From Larkinella insperata (GTDB lineage: Bacteria; Bacteroidota; Bacteroidia; Cytophagales; Spirosomataceae): DNA of 64,000 bases. The DNA is taken from NCBI RefSeq assembly GCF_026248825.1, contig NZ_CP110973.1, forward strand, positions 2,623,001 through 2,687,000, written 5' to 3'. Within the stretch, counting starts at the first letter, position 1. The number at the start of each line of letters is the position of its first letter. The position numbers were made by a program, and so were the translations under genes. Positions 8,182 to 16,289 of this stretch are shown one piece after another. The notes under the pieces are model-generated. The model saw only the letters and a list, made by a program, of their open reading frames with translations, ran no database searches and had not been told where the DNA came from.

Positions 8182-9660
8182 TCAGAGGTCGAAACACGCC
8201 TTGAGAATTGTATCGAATGGTAAGCCGTAGGTTTCAATTTCGGGATTCTTCACGGTTACCTTGCGGGTATCGATGGCTCGGCTAAAAATAAAGACATTTT
8301 CTTTTGGCAGATCGGAGGGAAGAAAGGGCGAATGCGTGGTGATTAAGCAATCCTGCTGCGATGCCACGGTGTTGCTGCTGCGTCGGCCATCGGGGGTAGG
8401 AAGCGCCCGGAGCCGGTCAATAAACTTCAGGCGCCACGTCGGATTAAAGTGGGATTCGGGTTCATCCAGTAAAAAGAGCACATTGGGAAAGGAAATCATG
8501 CTGAGTGTACCCAGGAGTTGCGCCAGTTGATGTTCGCCATCCGAAAGAGAAACATAATCCACAATGGCCGCCCGATTGCGGGCCTGGAAATTGACCCGTT
8601 CAAAACGAAACACTTTATCTTCTTCCTGGGGTTCGGGCAGCCGGGAGGCAAACCGGCGCGCCCGGGTTTCCTTGTTGAACCGTTCCCGCGCGTGTTTCGG
8701 AATTACCAGGTCGTTAAGCATGGCCAGTTTATGAAATGCCGAATACAGATCAAAAGCGGTTTCCCAGAAAAAACGGAAGGCGGTTTTGGTTTCCGGCGTG
8801 ACCAGAAAATCGAACGTGTACGTTTCCGTTTTATCGTCGTACTGATAGCAGGTCGCGCATTTTTGCAGCTTATCGAGGTAGCCTTCGAGTTCGTTGGTGA
8901 GCTGTATTCCTTTGCGTTTGGAGTGTGACCGGGATCGTTCAGGTGCTCGGGGAGCCGCACTATGGGCCAGTTGAATAATGCAACGGAAGGAATGGAGCTC
9001 GTCGAGGTGGGCAAACTGCAGGAGGGCCGTGCGCTGTTCATCGCTACCCAGCAGCAGATTGGCAACCAATACTTCAAGGTGCGTTCCGTAATCAATGAGC
9101 ATCAGCCGTGTATCCTGAACCGTTGCCCCAATCGGCTGGGATTGGCTGATGGCACTTTCGCGTACTTCTTCCGCGTAACCGCTGCGGCTGAGCAGGAAGG
9201 GGAGACTCAGGGTTTCGTTTTCACCGGACGTGTACCCAACCACCTTGCGGGGTAGTAATTCCTGCGTTTCGGCTGCGTCCAACGCACAGTTGATCCAGTT
9301 GCCGTCAACTTTTTTCTGAATGGTTATGACCGGACGCCGTCGGCTCTGGCCCTGTCTGGTGATGCGAACGTGAACCGGAAGTGCGTTGCCCCGGGGTTTA
9401 ATCAAATATTCCACTTCAAAGAGCAAACTGGTGTTTCCTTCCAGCCGCTCCTCCTGGTGCACGACGGCGTGGAAAGCCAATTGGAACATTTCGGCCAGCA
9501 CTTGCAGAAACTGGGATTTACCAGTTCCGTTTGCCCCGATCAGACAAAGCGGAGTGAAGTTTGTTTGTTCATCCATTTGACTGCGCAAAGTAAGATCGAG
9601 CCCGTCGAGCAGCCCCCCGCAGGTATCGGCCGAAATAATGTGAACACGTACTAGTCTCAT
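8182..9660 (-). CDS. Restriction-system-associated AAA family ATPase
   Basis: The 492-residue protein has an N-terminal ABC-type Walker A, CLIGANGTGKSQ (about residues 41-52), and near the C-terminus a signature-like SLSDGEHQL, Walker B VLFLLDEPESHF and a switch ITTHSPFLPSDL. This is the AAA_21/SMC-like architecture with a long central helical insertion (about 100-370). NCBI recognises a family of restriction-system-associated AAA ATPases found beside type I restriction genes, and this protein fits it. Its start ATG overlaps the hsdS stop as ATGA, so it should be translationally coupled as the last gene of an hsdM-hsdS-ATPase operon. No nuclease domain is visible in it. Its role may be in defence regulation or DNA sensing; that is inference. 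Confidence 0.8.
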   Translation of the reverse strand: MRLVRVHIISADTCGGLLDGLDLTLRSQMDEQTNFTPLCLIGANGTGKSQFLQVLAEMFQLAFHAVVHQEERLEGNTSLLFEVEYLIKPRGNALPVHVRITRQGQSRRRPVITIQKKVDGNWINCALDAAETQELLPRKVVGYTSGENETLSLPFLLSRSGYAEEVRESAISQSQPIGATVQDTRLMLIDYGTHLEVLVANLLLGSDEQRTALLQFAHLDELHSFRCIIQLAHSAAPRAPERSRSHSKRKGIQLTNELEGYLDKLQKCATCYQYDDKTETYTFDFLVTPETKTAFRFFWETAFDLYSAFHKLAMLNDLVIPKHARERFNKETRARRFASRLPEPQEEDKVFRFERVNFQARNRAAIVDYVSLSDGEHQLAQLLGTLSMISFPNVLFLLDEPESHFNPTWRLKFIDRLRALPTPDGRRSSNTVASQQDCLITTHSPFLPSDLPKENVFIFSRAIDTRKVTVKNPEIETYGLPFDTILKACFDL

Positions 9661-11107
9661 GGCTTTACCCGGATAAATTTCATGGCCTGTCTTTCTGGAT
9701 CAAAGACCTGCTTCAGGGCAGGCTGCTTGTCCAACAGAAGCTTAAATACAATATCTTTCAAGGCATCATAATCGGTTGCTACCTGACTACGCAGCTCGTC
9801 GAACGTGAACTGATCATCCGGCAGGAGTCGAATGGATTCCAGAACCGTTTCGGTCGAAAGCTCGGTCATGTTCGTCTTCTTGTTGGGCTTGGGCGATTTC
9901 GGTTTAACGGCTGGTTCCGATTGGGCGGCTTGCAGGCGCTTGAGCAGGAGCAGGGCCGGTTCGTCGTCCGGGCACTGGGGAACCAACTCACCCCGAAAAG
10001 CGCGGTCGAGGGTGGCCGCAGGCAGGCGGTCAATCTGCACCCGGGCCGTCAGACAGCGGGTTTCGATGGCGTCAACGTACGCAAAAAGGGCGTCGACCCG
10101 GCGAATGATTTCCCGTTGTTCGGCTATTGGCGGCACAGGAAACAGAAAATTACGGCATTGGGAAAGCGAAATATTCAACTGTCCCGCCGATCCGCGGGTT
10201 TGGTGCATGATAGCCTCCAGGTTATCGCCTTTGCAAAGCAGGTAATACAGCCATCCGGTTGTAATTCGCTTGCCGGGTCGAAAGAGCGTTAGGGCCTGAT
10301 TGATATTCCATTCGGGGTAAGTATCCGGCACAACTGCGGCTTATACTGGAAATCAACGGTTTGGTTAACAATGTTGTAGACTTTCAGGAACGGTATTTTC
10401 GACTGAGCCACAAACCCCTCGCGGGGTGTACCGCCGTTCTGTACTTTTTCGCAAACCGTTGCCGCCCGCTCCAGAGTCCAGTCCGCCCGGTTTTTGCCGC
10501 TCCATCGTTCCGTCAGTCGGCCGGAGATGGCGGCCGAAAGAATAGCCTGGCGCAACTGCTTCGCCAGTGTAAGCACCCGGTCAAGGCGCTCGCGGCACGT
10601 TTCGATTCGCGTCAGAAGGGCCGTGATTTTGTCCACGATGCGTTTCTGCTCGTTGATGGGGGCAATCAGGACCGGAAATGCGGCTACCCGCTTCGGTTGC
10701 GCCCGGGTGAGCGATCCGCCCACGCCCGTGACAACCCGGCCAAGCAGGTCGCGGAAAGCCGGGCTGCTGAAGTAGTGCTGCAAAAAGTCGGATGACAACC
10801 CGGATGAACGCACCACAATCCATTCGGAAGAAGCGATCTGCTCCACCTGTCCTTTGGGCAGGACCTTCCAGACCCGGTTGATGCGCGGATTGATCTTGCA
10901 GATCAGAACATCATTCGGTTCGACAAGCTGCTTGATTGAGCCAATGTCGGCCCCCAGCAGCAACTCGGGTTTATGGTTTGGGAAGGCCGGTACGCTGTAT
11001 AATTCAAAATACTGATCCGGCTGCCTGGCGGGCAGGAGCGTCTGCGATGAGAATTCGTTGATCAACCCAAGGTTGACTTTCATCCAGCCCGGTGGTAGTT
11101 CGTTCAT
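9657..11107 (-). pseudogene. hsdS: Type I restriction specificity subunit HsdS, broken by an internal deletion
   Basis: The gene is split over two frames. The first (11107-10289) has target-recognition domain 1, the conserved helix INEQKRIVDKITALLTRIE, the QAILSAAISGRLTE segment, and the beginning of domain 2 (GGTPREGF, IPFLKVYNIV, VDFQYKPQ), then 14 out-of-frame residues and a stop. The second frame (gene coordinates from about 10340 to 9657) takes up with VVPDTYPEWNINQAL and runs through the second helix PIAEQREIIRRVDALFAYVD to a normal C-terminus. In intact HsdS proteins about 30 residues, including a PGDVLMN-type motif, separate those two points, so bases have been lost here and the frame has shifted. 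The C-terminus carries a Lys/Pro-rich linker and an extra helical tail. ATGA overlaps link it to hsdM and to the ATPase gene. Confidence 0.8.
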
Positions 11108-12549
11108 GCTTCAACCTCCTCTCCGAGTTCTTCCATGATGCCGCGCAATTCTGCCAGAGCCCCTTCCAATTCATCGATCAGGTCCCGGGCCAGCACGCCC
11201 GGTTCGGGAAGTTCTTCGCTCTCGTCCTTGAGCCAGGAAATATCCAGGTTGTCGTTGTTCTGGCTAATCCACTTCCGGCTAAAGCAGCGGAAACGGTTGG
11301 TAACTCCCTGATCGTTGCGCCGGGTCAGAGCCGCCGGGCCACCCGACGGATCGTCGCCGAAAGCGGCCTCAAACTCCGAAAAGTGCTCGCGCGTGAGGTG
11401 AGTACGTTTTCCGTATTGGGGCATGTTTGCCCGCAGGTCGTACACCCAGACTTCTTTGGTGTTGCCCTGATCAGATTGTCCGCGGGTGAAAAAGATAACG
11501 CAGGTTTTTACCCCCTGTGCGTAGAAGATGCCGGTCGGGAGCCGCAAAATGGTATGCAGGTTGCATTTTTCCATTAGATCGGCCCGAATCTGTTTTCCGA
11601 TGTTGCCTTCAAAAAGTGCATTGTCGGGCAGCACGACGGCGGCTCGTCCGCCGGGTTTGAGCCGCAGGTAAATGTGCTGCAAAAAGCAGAACTGCTTGTT
11701 GCTCGTCAGATAGGGTAGGTCGGTACGCTCCGGAACCCCGCCACCCTTTTTGCTGCCAAAAGGCGGATTGGAAAGAATTAAAGTGGCGGGTGGCAGTTGC
11801 TGCCCGTCGGGCGAAAGCGTATCGCCGTAGTGAATGCCACCCGCATCGGGTTGATAATCAATACCGTGGAGGAACAGGTTCATCAGGGCCAGCCGGTGCG
11901 TATCGTGTACATGTTCCATGCCGTAGAACGTGTTGCGACGGTATTTTTCCTGCTGTTTTTCGTTCCAGCGTTCGGGCTGGCTGTGTTGGCGGATGTGTTG
12001 ATTGGCGGCAATCAGGAAGCCACCCGTACCGGCCGCCGGGTCCTGAATAATGTCGTCAAGCGTGGGTTTCATAACCGTAACGAGGCTGTCGATCAGCGAG
12101 CGGGCCGTGAAGTACTGACCCGCCCCCGATTTCTTTTCACTCGCGTTTTTTTCGAGCAATCCCTCGTAGATAGTACCGAGATCCTCCCGGCCGGCCGTAT
12201 ACCAGGCCAGTTTGTCGATGCCTTCCACCAGTTTGGAAAGGGTGGCCGGTTTTTTAATGGATGAGCTCGCGTTACTGAAAATTTCCCGGACAATCTTCGC
12301 TCCATGCGTTCCGAGGTGAATCAGCGTAATCTTGTACGCTTCGAGCCGTTCCAGCTTCGGCTTTTTAATCAGGTCATCCCACCGGTGCCCGTCCGGAATC
12401 TGTTCCTGCGTTCCGGTTTCTTTGGCCATCTTAAGAAAGAGCAGATACGTCAGTTCGGTAACATATTGATGATAGGTCACCCCGTCGTCTTTGAGCACAT
12501 TGCAGAGATTCCAAAGCTTGGCAACGATATCATTAGTAATGTTATCCAT
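11104..12549 (-). CDS. hsdM: Type I restriction-modification DNA adenine methyltransferase subunit HsdM
   Basis: The 481-residue protein has the HsdM N-terminal helical domain (residues 1-130, TYHQYVTELTYLLFLKMAKE) and an N6-adenine methyltransferase core. The SAM-binding motif I is IQDPAAGTGGFLIAA and the catalytic motif IV is ILSNPPFGSKKG (the NPPF class). GAGQYFTARSLIDSLV is the usual region preceding motif I. Length and motifs are normal and nothing looks broken. It modifies adenines at sites chosen by HsdS, and restricts when joined by HsdR. It starts a minus-strand operon with hsdS and an AAA ATPase, joined by ATGA overlaps. No hsdR lies on either side in this window. Confidence 0.93.
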   Translation of the reverse strand: MDNITNDIVAKLWNLCNVLKDDGVTYHQYVTELTYLLFLKMAKETGTQEQIPDGHRWDDLIKKPKLERLEAYKITLIHLGTHGAKIVREIFSNASSSIKKPATLSKLVEGIDKLAWYTAGREDLGTIYEGLLEKNASEKKSGAGQYFTARSLIDSLVTVMKPTLDDIIQDPAAGTGGFLIAANQHIRQHSQPERWNEKQQEKYRRNTFYGMEHVHDTHRLALMNLFLHGIDYQPDAGGIHYGDTLSPDGQQLPPATLILSNPPFGSKKGGGVPERTDLPYLTSNKQFCFLQHIYLRLKPGGRAAVVLPDNALFEGNIGKQIRADLMEKCNLHTILRLPTGIFYAQGVKTCVIFFTRGQSDQGNTKEVWVYDLRANMPQYGKRTHLTREHFSEFEAAFGDDPSGGPAALTRRNDQGVTNRFRCFSRKWISQNNDNLDISWLKDESEELPEPGVLARDLIDELEGALAELRGIMEELGEEVEA

Positions 12550-12959
12550 AGAAATATTCTCCTCGTTTATGGCTCAAAGGGAGTAAAATGGGCCCTTAAA
12601 CAGAGAAAAGCAAATAAGTTGTTAAAAATAATTAGTTGGTCAACCAATAATTTTTTTCAGTAGTAGTAAAGTCGTTTACTAACCTTTGAAAAAAGACGGT
12701 ATGCGGAAAAAGAGATTCGGATAAATCCGGTCTGAATCGTCCACCAATACCCGAAAGCAAGATTCATCAGCCTGATAAGCTCGGTGGTGCGTTCTAATTC
12801 TTGTCGAATTTATATGCTTTTACTTGTTGGACAGCCGGTATTCTTGAAGGGCCTGTGGATAAATTATGGTACATTTCTTGTCGCGAGTCCGTACATACGC
12901 TTGTGTATTTATGTTTTATGAAATATATTGCGTGTACACACAAATAAACTTTATTGGTA
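12550..12959. other. AT-rich spacer between hsdM and paralogue B
   Basis: This 410-base stretch is visibly richer in A and T than the flanking genes. It must contain the divergent promoters of the hsdM operon and of paralogue B. I see no gene, RNA or recombinase in it. The right arm of the 19-bp inverted repeat lies at its end. Confidence 0.6.
12938..12956 (-). repeat. 19-bp inverted repeat, right arm
   Basis: ACACAAATAAACTTTATTG is the exact reverse complement of 8110-8128. It stops three bases before the ATG of paralogue B. With the left arm it encloses the whole hsdM-hsdS-ATPase module. Confidence 0.85.
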
Positions 12960-14084
12960 ATGAAACGAATAATACTTGTAACGGTGATGTTACTGGTCAG
13001 TCTATTGGGCTGGAGCCAGGATCTGGACTGGGGAGATTATCCGGAAGGAGAGTTTTCCTATACTTTCACGAATATCGGAAACATTCCGGTAGATGCTACG
13101 GTGACAGTTACGGGGATGGTTGGGTCTTTCTACACCGACTACCCGCGTCCATCTGTCAGAGGGTTGGAGCTGAATAATAACTTTCTGACCAACGGAAATT
13201 CGGTTTCCTTAAAAGTTACCTTCTCGCAGCCGGTCAGTAACCTTAACTTCAATCTGCTCGACATCGACCGGATTGACGGCGATAGCCAGTACCAGGATTT
13301 AGTGACGGTTGTAGGAGCCAATCTCGGAACACCGGTTACGCCAGCGATTGGCTCTGCTTCGACCAACACGGTTACCGGTAATGCCATTCTGGGTACGAAC
13401 AGTGTCGAAGATTATGCTGCCAATTCGATTAGCTTCAGTACGCCCGTTACCGAAGTAACCATTCAGTATTTTGCGGGTCCTGACTGGGACGACCCCAAAA
13501 GACAATTCATCTATATCACCAATTTCAACTGGGCTGACGCGGTTCTGCCGGTTCATCTGGTGGATTTTGCCGGAAGAAGCGTTGACCAGCAGGTGCGCCT
13601 GGGCTGGCAAACCACCTACGAAGCCAACAGCGACTACTTCACCATCGAACGCAGCCCGGATGCCCGGGCCTTCGAAGCCATCGGACGGGTAGCCTCCAAG
13701 GGCTTCTCGGAAAGCCTGCAGACCTACGGTTTTTCGGATGCCGCTCCGCTGAAAGGCACCAACTACTACCGCTTGCGGCAGGTGGATCGGGATGGCACCT
13801 ATGCTTATTCAAAGATTGTGGCGGTGGGCTATGATGCTCAAGGAGTTTACTTTGAGGTGGTGGTGCTTGAGGGGGCTCGTCTTCAGGTGGAGACCAATGC
13901 TCCTGAACCGGTGTTCAATCTGGTGGATGTTCGGGGCTTGCCCAGCCTGCGGCAGGTGGAGCGCGCAGGCGCTAACAAGTACATCCTGCAAGTTTCTCCA
14001 ACGGGCCTGGCTACGGGTGGGTTAAAGATTGTTCAGATGCGGTCAGGGAATTTCTCCTACGTCAGGAAGGTACTGGTCAATTAA
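12960..14084 (+). CDS. Secreted surface protein with type IX-secretion-like C-terminal domain, paralogue B
   Basis: Also 374 residues. I start it at the ATG at 12960 rather than the TTG at 12954, because MKRIILVTVMLLVSLLGWSQ is a complete signal peptide and gives the same length as paralogue A. The N-terminal beta domain (residues 21-190) shares scattered motifs with paralogue A (LNFNLLDIDRIDGDSQYQDLV, TNTVTGNAILG) but is strongly diverged. The C-terminal 180 residues are nearly identical to paralogue A. Likely exported by type IX secretion and surface-attached or released. Its upstream region contains the right arm of the 19-bp inverted repeat, so its promoter may derive from DNA inserted with the hsd module. 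Function unknown. Confidence 0.8.
   Translation: MKRIILVTVMLLVSLLGWSQDLDWGDYPEGEFSYTFTNIGNIPVDATVTVTGMVGSFYTDYPRPSVRGLELNNNFLTNGNSVSLKVTFSQPVSNLNFNLLDIDRIDGDSQYQDLVTVVGANLGTPVTPAIGSASTNTVTGNAILGTNSVEDYAANSISFSTPVTEVTIQYFAGPDWDDPKRQFIYITNFNWADAVLPVHLVDFAGRSVDQQVRLGWQTTYEANSDYFTIERSPDARAFEAIGRVASKGFSESLQTYGFSDAAPLKGTNYYRLRQVDRDGTYAYSKIVAVGYDAQGVYFEVVVLEGARLQVETNAPEPVFNLVDVRGLPSLRQVERAGANKYILQVSPTGLATGGLKIVQMRSGNFSYVRKVLVN
13542..14084 (+). repeat. Long direct repeat, copy 2 (3' half of paralogue B)
   Basis: Matches 7558-8100 over 543 bases with 8 differences, 7 of them silent. Homology drops abruptly upstream of base 13542. Confidence 0.9.
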
Positions 14085-14127
14085 TTCCAGACGAAATTCT
14101 TCTTTGAACGGAAGGCTCTGATGCCCG

Positions 14128-14178
14128 AAAATAACCGTTTCCCGCTCCCGGCTATGGGTTGGGAAACGGTTATTTTGT
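14128..14178. terminator. Bidirectional terminator between paralogue B and the exported glycosidase
   Basis: A perfect 16-bp stem, 14128-14143 (AAAATAACCGTTTCCC) with 14161-14176, carries A-runs on the left and T-runs on the right. It lies between convergent genes and overlaps the stop codon of the minus-strand gene. Confidence 0.85.
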
Positions 14179-15576
14179 TAGTGTAATAGCCAGATCAGCC
14201 CCGAAAGCCGGCGTTATCAGCGTTGTTGAACCGCCGGGATGGCGAAGCTTTCTACGGTTTTTTTGACCCGTTTCCGGTTCCACAAAAGTAAGCTTGTAAC
14301 GTCCGGCGGGTAACGTCAGCGTTAGGTTTAGGGATTGCCGCTCTTTTGGGTGATTACCGTTATAGACATATAAAGCGTACTGTTTACCGGCTTCGCTGAG
14401 CGCATGAACCCGTACCCGGGCTGGTAACGAACCGCTCAGAAGGACCGAATCCGGCTGCATTCGGATAAAATCCAGATTCTCCATAAACGCTTTCAGGTAA
14501 CCCAACTGCCGCCGGAGCGCCGGGCTGCCGCCACCGGGCGATTTCGCTCCTGGTTTATAAGTACCATCGGGTGCTACGGTCGTGAAAGAGTAATCCAGGT
14601 TATTGTACAAACCGCCCCCGGCCAGCAGAAACTCCCAGCCTTCTTTGCGGTAGGTCGAGTCGGCAATACCCCGAAAGCCGGTTTCATTGTCGCCAATGAC
14701 TTTATTCAAGCCGTAATTCAGGGGAACGGTTTTAGGGGGCGTTGCGTAGTGGAAATTAAAGACCGATACCGCCGGATGCGGCTTTTCAATTTTGGCCGAG
14801 CCGTTGGCGATATTCTGCGTAATCAGGTGTTTATTGGAGAGGTTTTTCTCCGTTTCAACAAGGATGTCGGCAATGTGGTGTTGCCAGTTCATCTGGACTC
14901 CGCCGAAATACGGTTCGTTACAGATTTCGAACAGCACGTTGTCAAAACCATTCAACTCCGTTACCATTTTTCGAACCAGCGCTTCCTGAACCGCCAGCAA
15001 TCCGCCGTTTTTGTCAAGCGTGTAGACCTCATTCCGACCAACTTTTCCAACGCTATTGATGTTGTTGGCGGCATTCATCGGACTGATGGTCCACATTTTT
15101 TCCTCATAAAACGGGCAGAAGAGCGCCAACTCGACGATAATACCGCGTTGTTCGGCTGCCGACACAAACGTTTTCAGCCGCTTGAAATAAGCTTCATCCC
15201 AGCGCGAAAGGTCAAATTTGTTGCCCCCCAGCGCGTATCCGTTCTGCTCGCTGCGGGGCCAGGGGCAACTATACCGTCCGGCTTCCGGGGCCATCGTATT
15301 GTGCTCAATTCCAAAATCACCGGGAGCCTCGCGGTAGGCACCGGTAAAAGTTCGGGTCAGGTTCAGACCATCTTTCTGAAGCGTATTTAAATATGTAATG
15401 AAGTCAAAGTCCAGATTCAACACGGAGCCGTAGTGCTCGCCCGACGTAATCAGAACCGTTGGTTTACCTTTATAGCTAAAATAATGCGGGTTGGCCGGAT
15501 GCAATTGAAGGGGCTGGGCTAAAAGACCCCCAGTTAGCCAGGGTAGTAAAAAGGTCATCAGGAAACGAATTCTCAT
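14170..15576 (-). CDS. Exported cellulase-like (GH-A clan TIM-barrel) glycosidase
   Basis: I start this at the Met opening MRIRFLMTFLLPWLTGGLLAQ, a proper signal peptide; the frame is open for 25 further codons upstream but those residues are not signal-like. The mature protein starts HPANPHYFSYKGKP, the opening common to DUF4038/GH5-like barrels. It contains VLFEICNEPYFGG with the acid/base Glu after Asn, and VIGDNETGF as a candidate nucleophile strand. The C-terminal 90 residues form a small beta domain (ALYVYNGNHPKE). It is monocistronic, transcribed from the 15.6 kb spacer. A GH-A clan retaining glycosidase is a safe call; family and substrate are not resolved. Confidence 0.75.
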   Translation of the reverse strand: MRIRFLMTFLLPWLTGGLLAQPLQLHPANPHYFSYKGKPTVLITSGEHYGSVLNLDFDFITYLNTLQKDGLNLTRTFTGAYREAPGDFGIEHNTMAPEAGRYSCPWPRSEQNGYALGGNKFDLSRWDEAYFKRLKTFVSAAEQRGIIVELALFCPFYEEKMWTISPMNAANNINSVGKVGRNEVYTLDKNGGLLAVQEALVRKMVTELNGFDNVLFEICNEPYFGGVQMNWQHHIADILVETEKNLSNKHLITQNIANGSAKIEKPHPAVSVFNFHYATPPKTVPLNYGLNKVIGDNETGFRGIADSTYRKEGWEFLLAGGGLYNNLDYSFTTVAPDGTYKPGAKSPGGGSPALRRQLGYLKAFMENLDFIRMQPDSVLLSGSLPARVRVHALSEAGKQYALYVYNGNHPKERQSLNLTLTLPAGRYKLTFVEPETGQKNRRKLRHPGGSTTLITPAFGADLAITLTK

Positions 15577-15808
15577 AAAAAGGGGTGTCAGTCGGTCGGG
15601 TATGGTTAGTTTTCTTGTTTGGCTCGCGGAAGGCTCACTTTGATCGGGCAAGTTACAATTTTATGGCAACTCGTCGACTCATGGCTTTTCTGTTTTAAAA
15701 TCCGGGTTCGCGATTGAGACGGAGGGCTCTAACGGATGCCGGACTTAAGTCGTTACTTTCTAGAAAAATATCGTCCAAACAATGGATTACTTTTAAACCA
15801 CGTAACAC

Positions 15809-16216
15809 ATGAGCTTACCCGTTAGCGAACTTAAGGGCATCAGTGATGCCGTACTCAATGTCTTTGAAGCCCAGGGGTTAACCAACAGTGATGCATTGCT
15901 GGCCGCGGCCAAAACTCCCGCCGGTCGAAAGCAACTGGCTTCGGTGGCCGGGGTCGACGCCAGCGTTATTCTGGCGTTGGCCAACCGGGCGGATCTGGCC
16001 CGCATTAGTGGTATCGGCAGCGTTTACAGCGACCTTCTTGAAGAAGCCGGGGTGGATACGGTTAAGGAGCTGGCGCATCGTTCGCCGGAAAACCTGCACG
16101 CGAAAGTCAATGAAATCAATCAGGTCCGTCAACTGACTCCGCGCCCGCCATCATTGGATCAAATCGCCAGCTTTGTCAATACCGCAAAGGAGTTACCCGC
16201 CGGTCTGGAATATTAA
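15809..16216 (+). CDS. DUF4332 helix-hairpin-helix protein
   Basis: The 135-residue protein has no signal peptide. It contains tandem helix-hairpin-helix-like units: ALANRADLARISGIGSVYSD followed by LLEEAGVDTVKELAHRSPEN, the DUF4332 pattern (GIG..Y..LLEEAGVDTV.ELA.R.PE.L). Such domains bind DNA non-specifically or pack against other proteins. It is a single-gene unit with its own strong terminator. The molecular role is not known. Confidence 0.8.
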   Translation: MSLPVSELKGISDAVLNVFEAQGLTNSDALLAAAKTPAGRKQLASVAGVDASVILALANRADLARISGIGSVYSDLLEEAGVDTVKELAHRSPENLHAKVNEINQVRQLTPRPPSLDQIASFVNTAKELPAGLEY

Positions 16217-16224
16217 TAGAAGCC

Positions 16225-16262
16225 AAAAAAGCCCATCAATAAGTAATATGGGCTTTTTTGAT
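16225..16262. terminator. Terminator between DUF4332 gene and PHP-phosphodiesterase gene
   Basis: AAAAAAGCCCAT (16225-16236) pairs perfectly with ATGGGCTTTTTT (16248-16259). A-runs on one side and T-runs on the other suit termination in both directions for these convergent genes. Confidence 0.9.
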
Positions 16263-16289
16263 TTAGTCTTTACGACAGACGTCTCGCCA

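Noticed and set aside
10289..11107. Two separate functional HsdS half-subunits instead of a broken gene
   Set aside because: The first frame ends in 14 residues of off-frame sequence in the middle of a recognition domain and the second frame lacks a plausible start. A deletion is simpler, though split function is not excluded.
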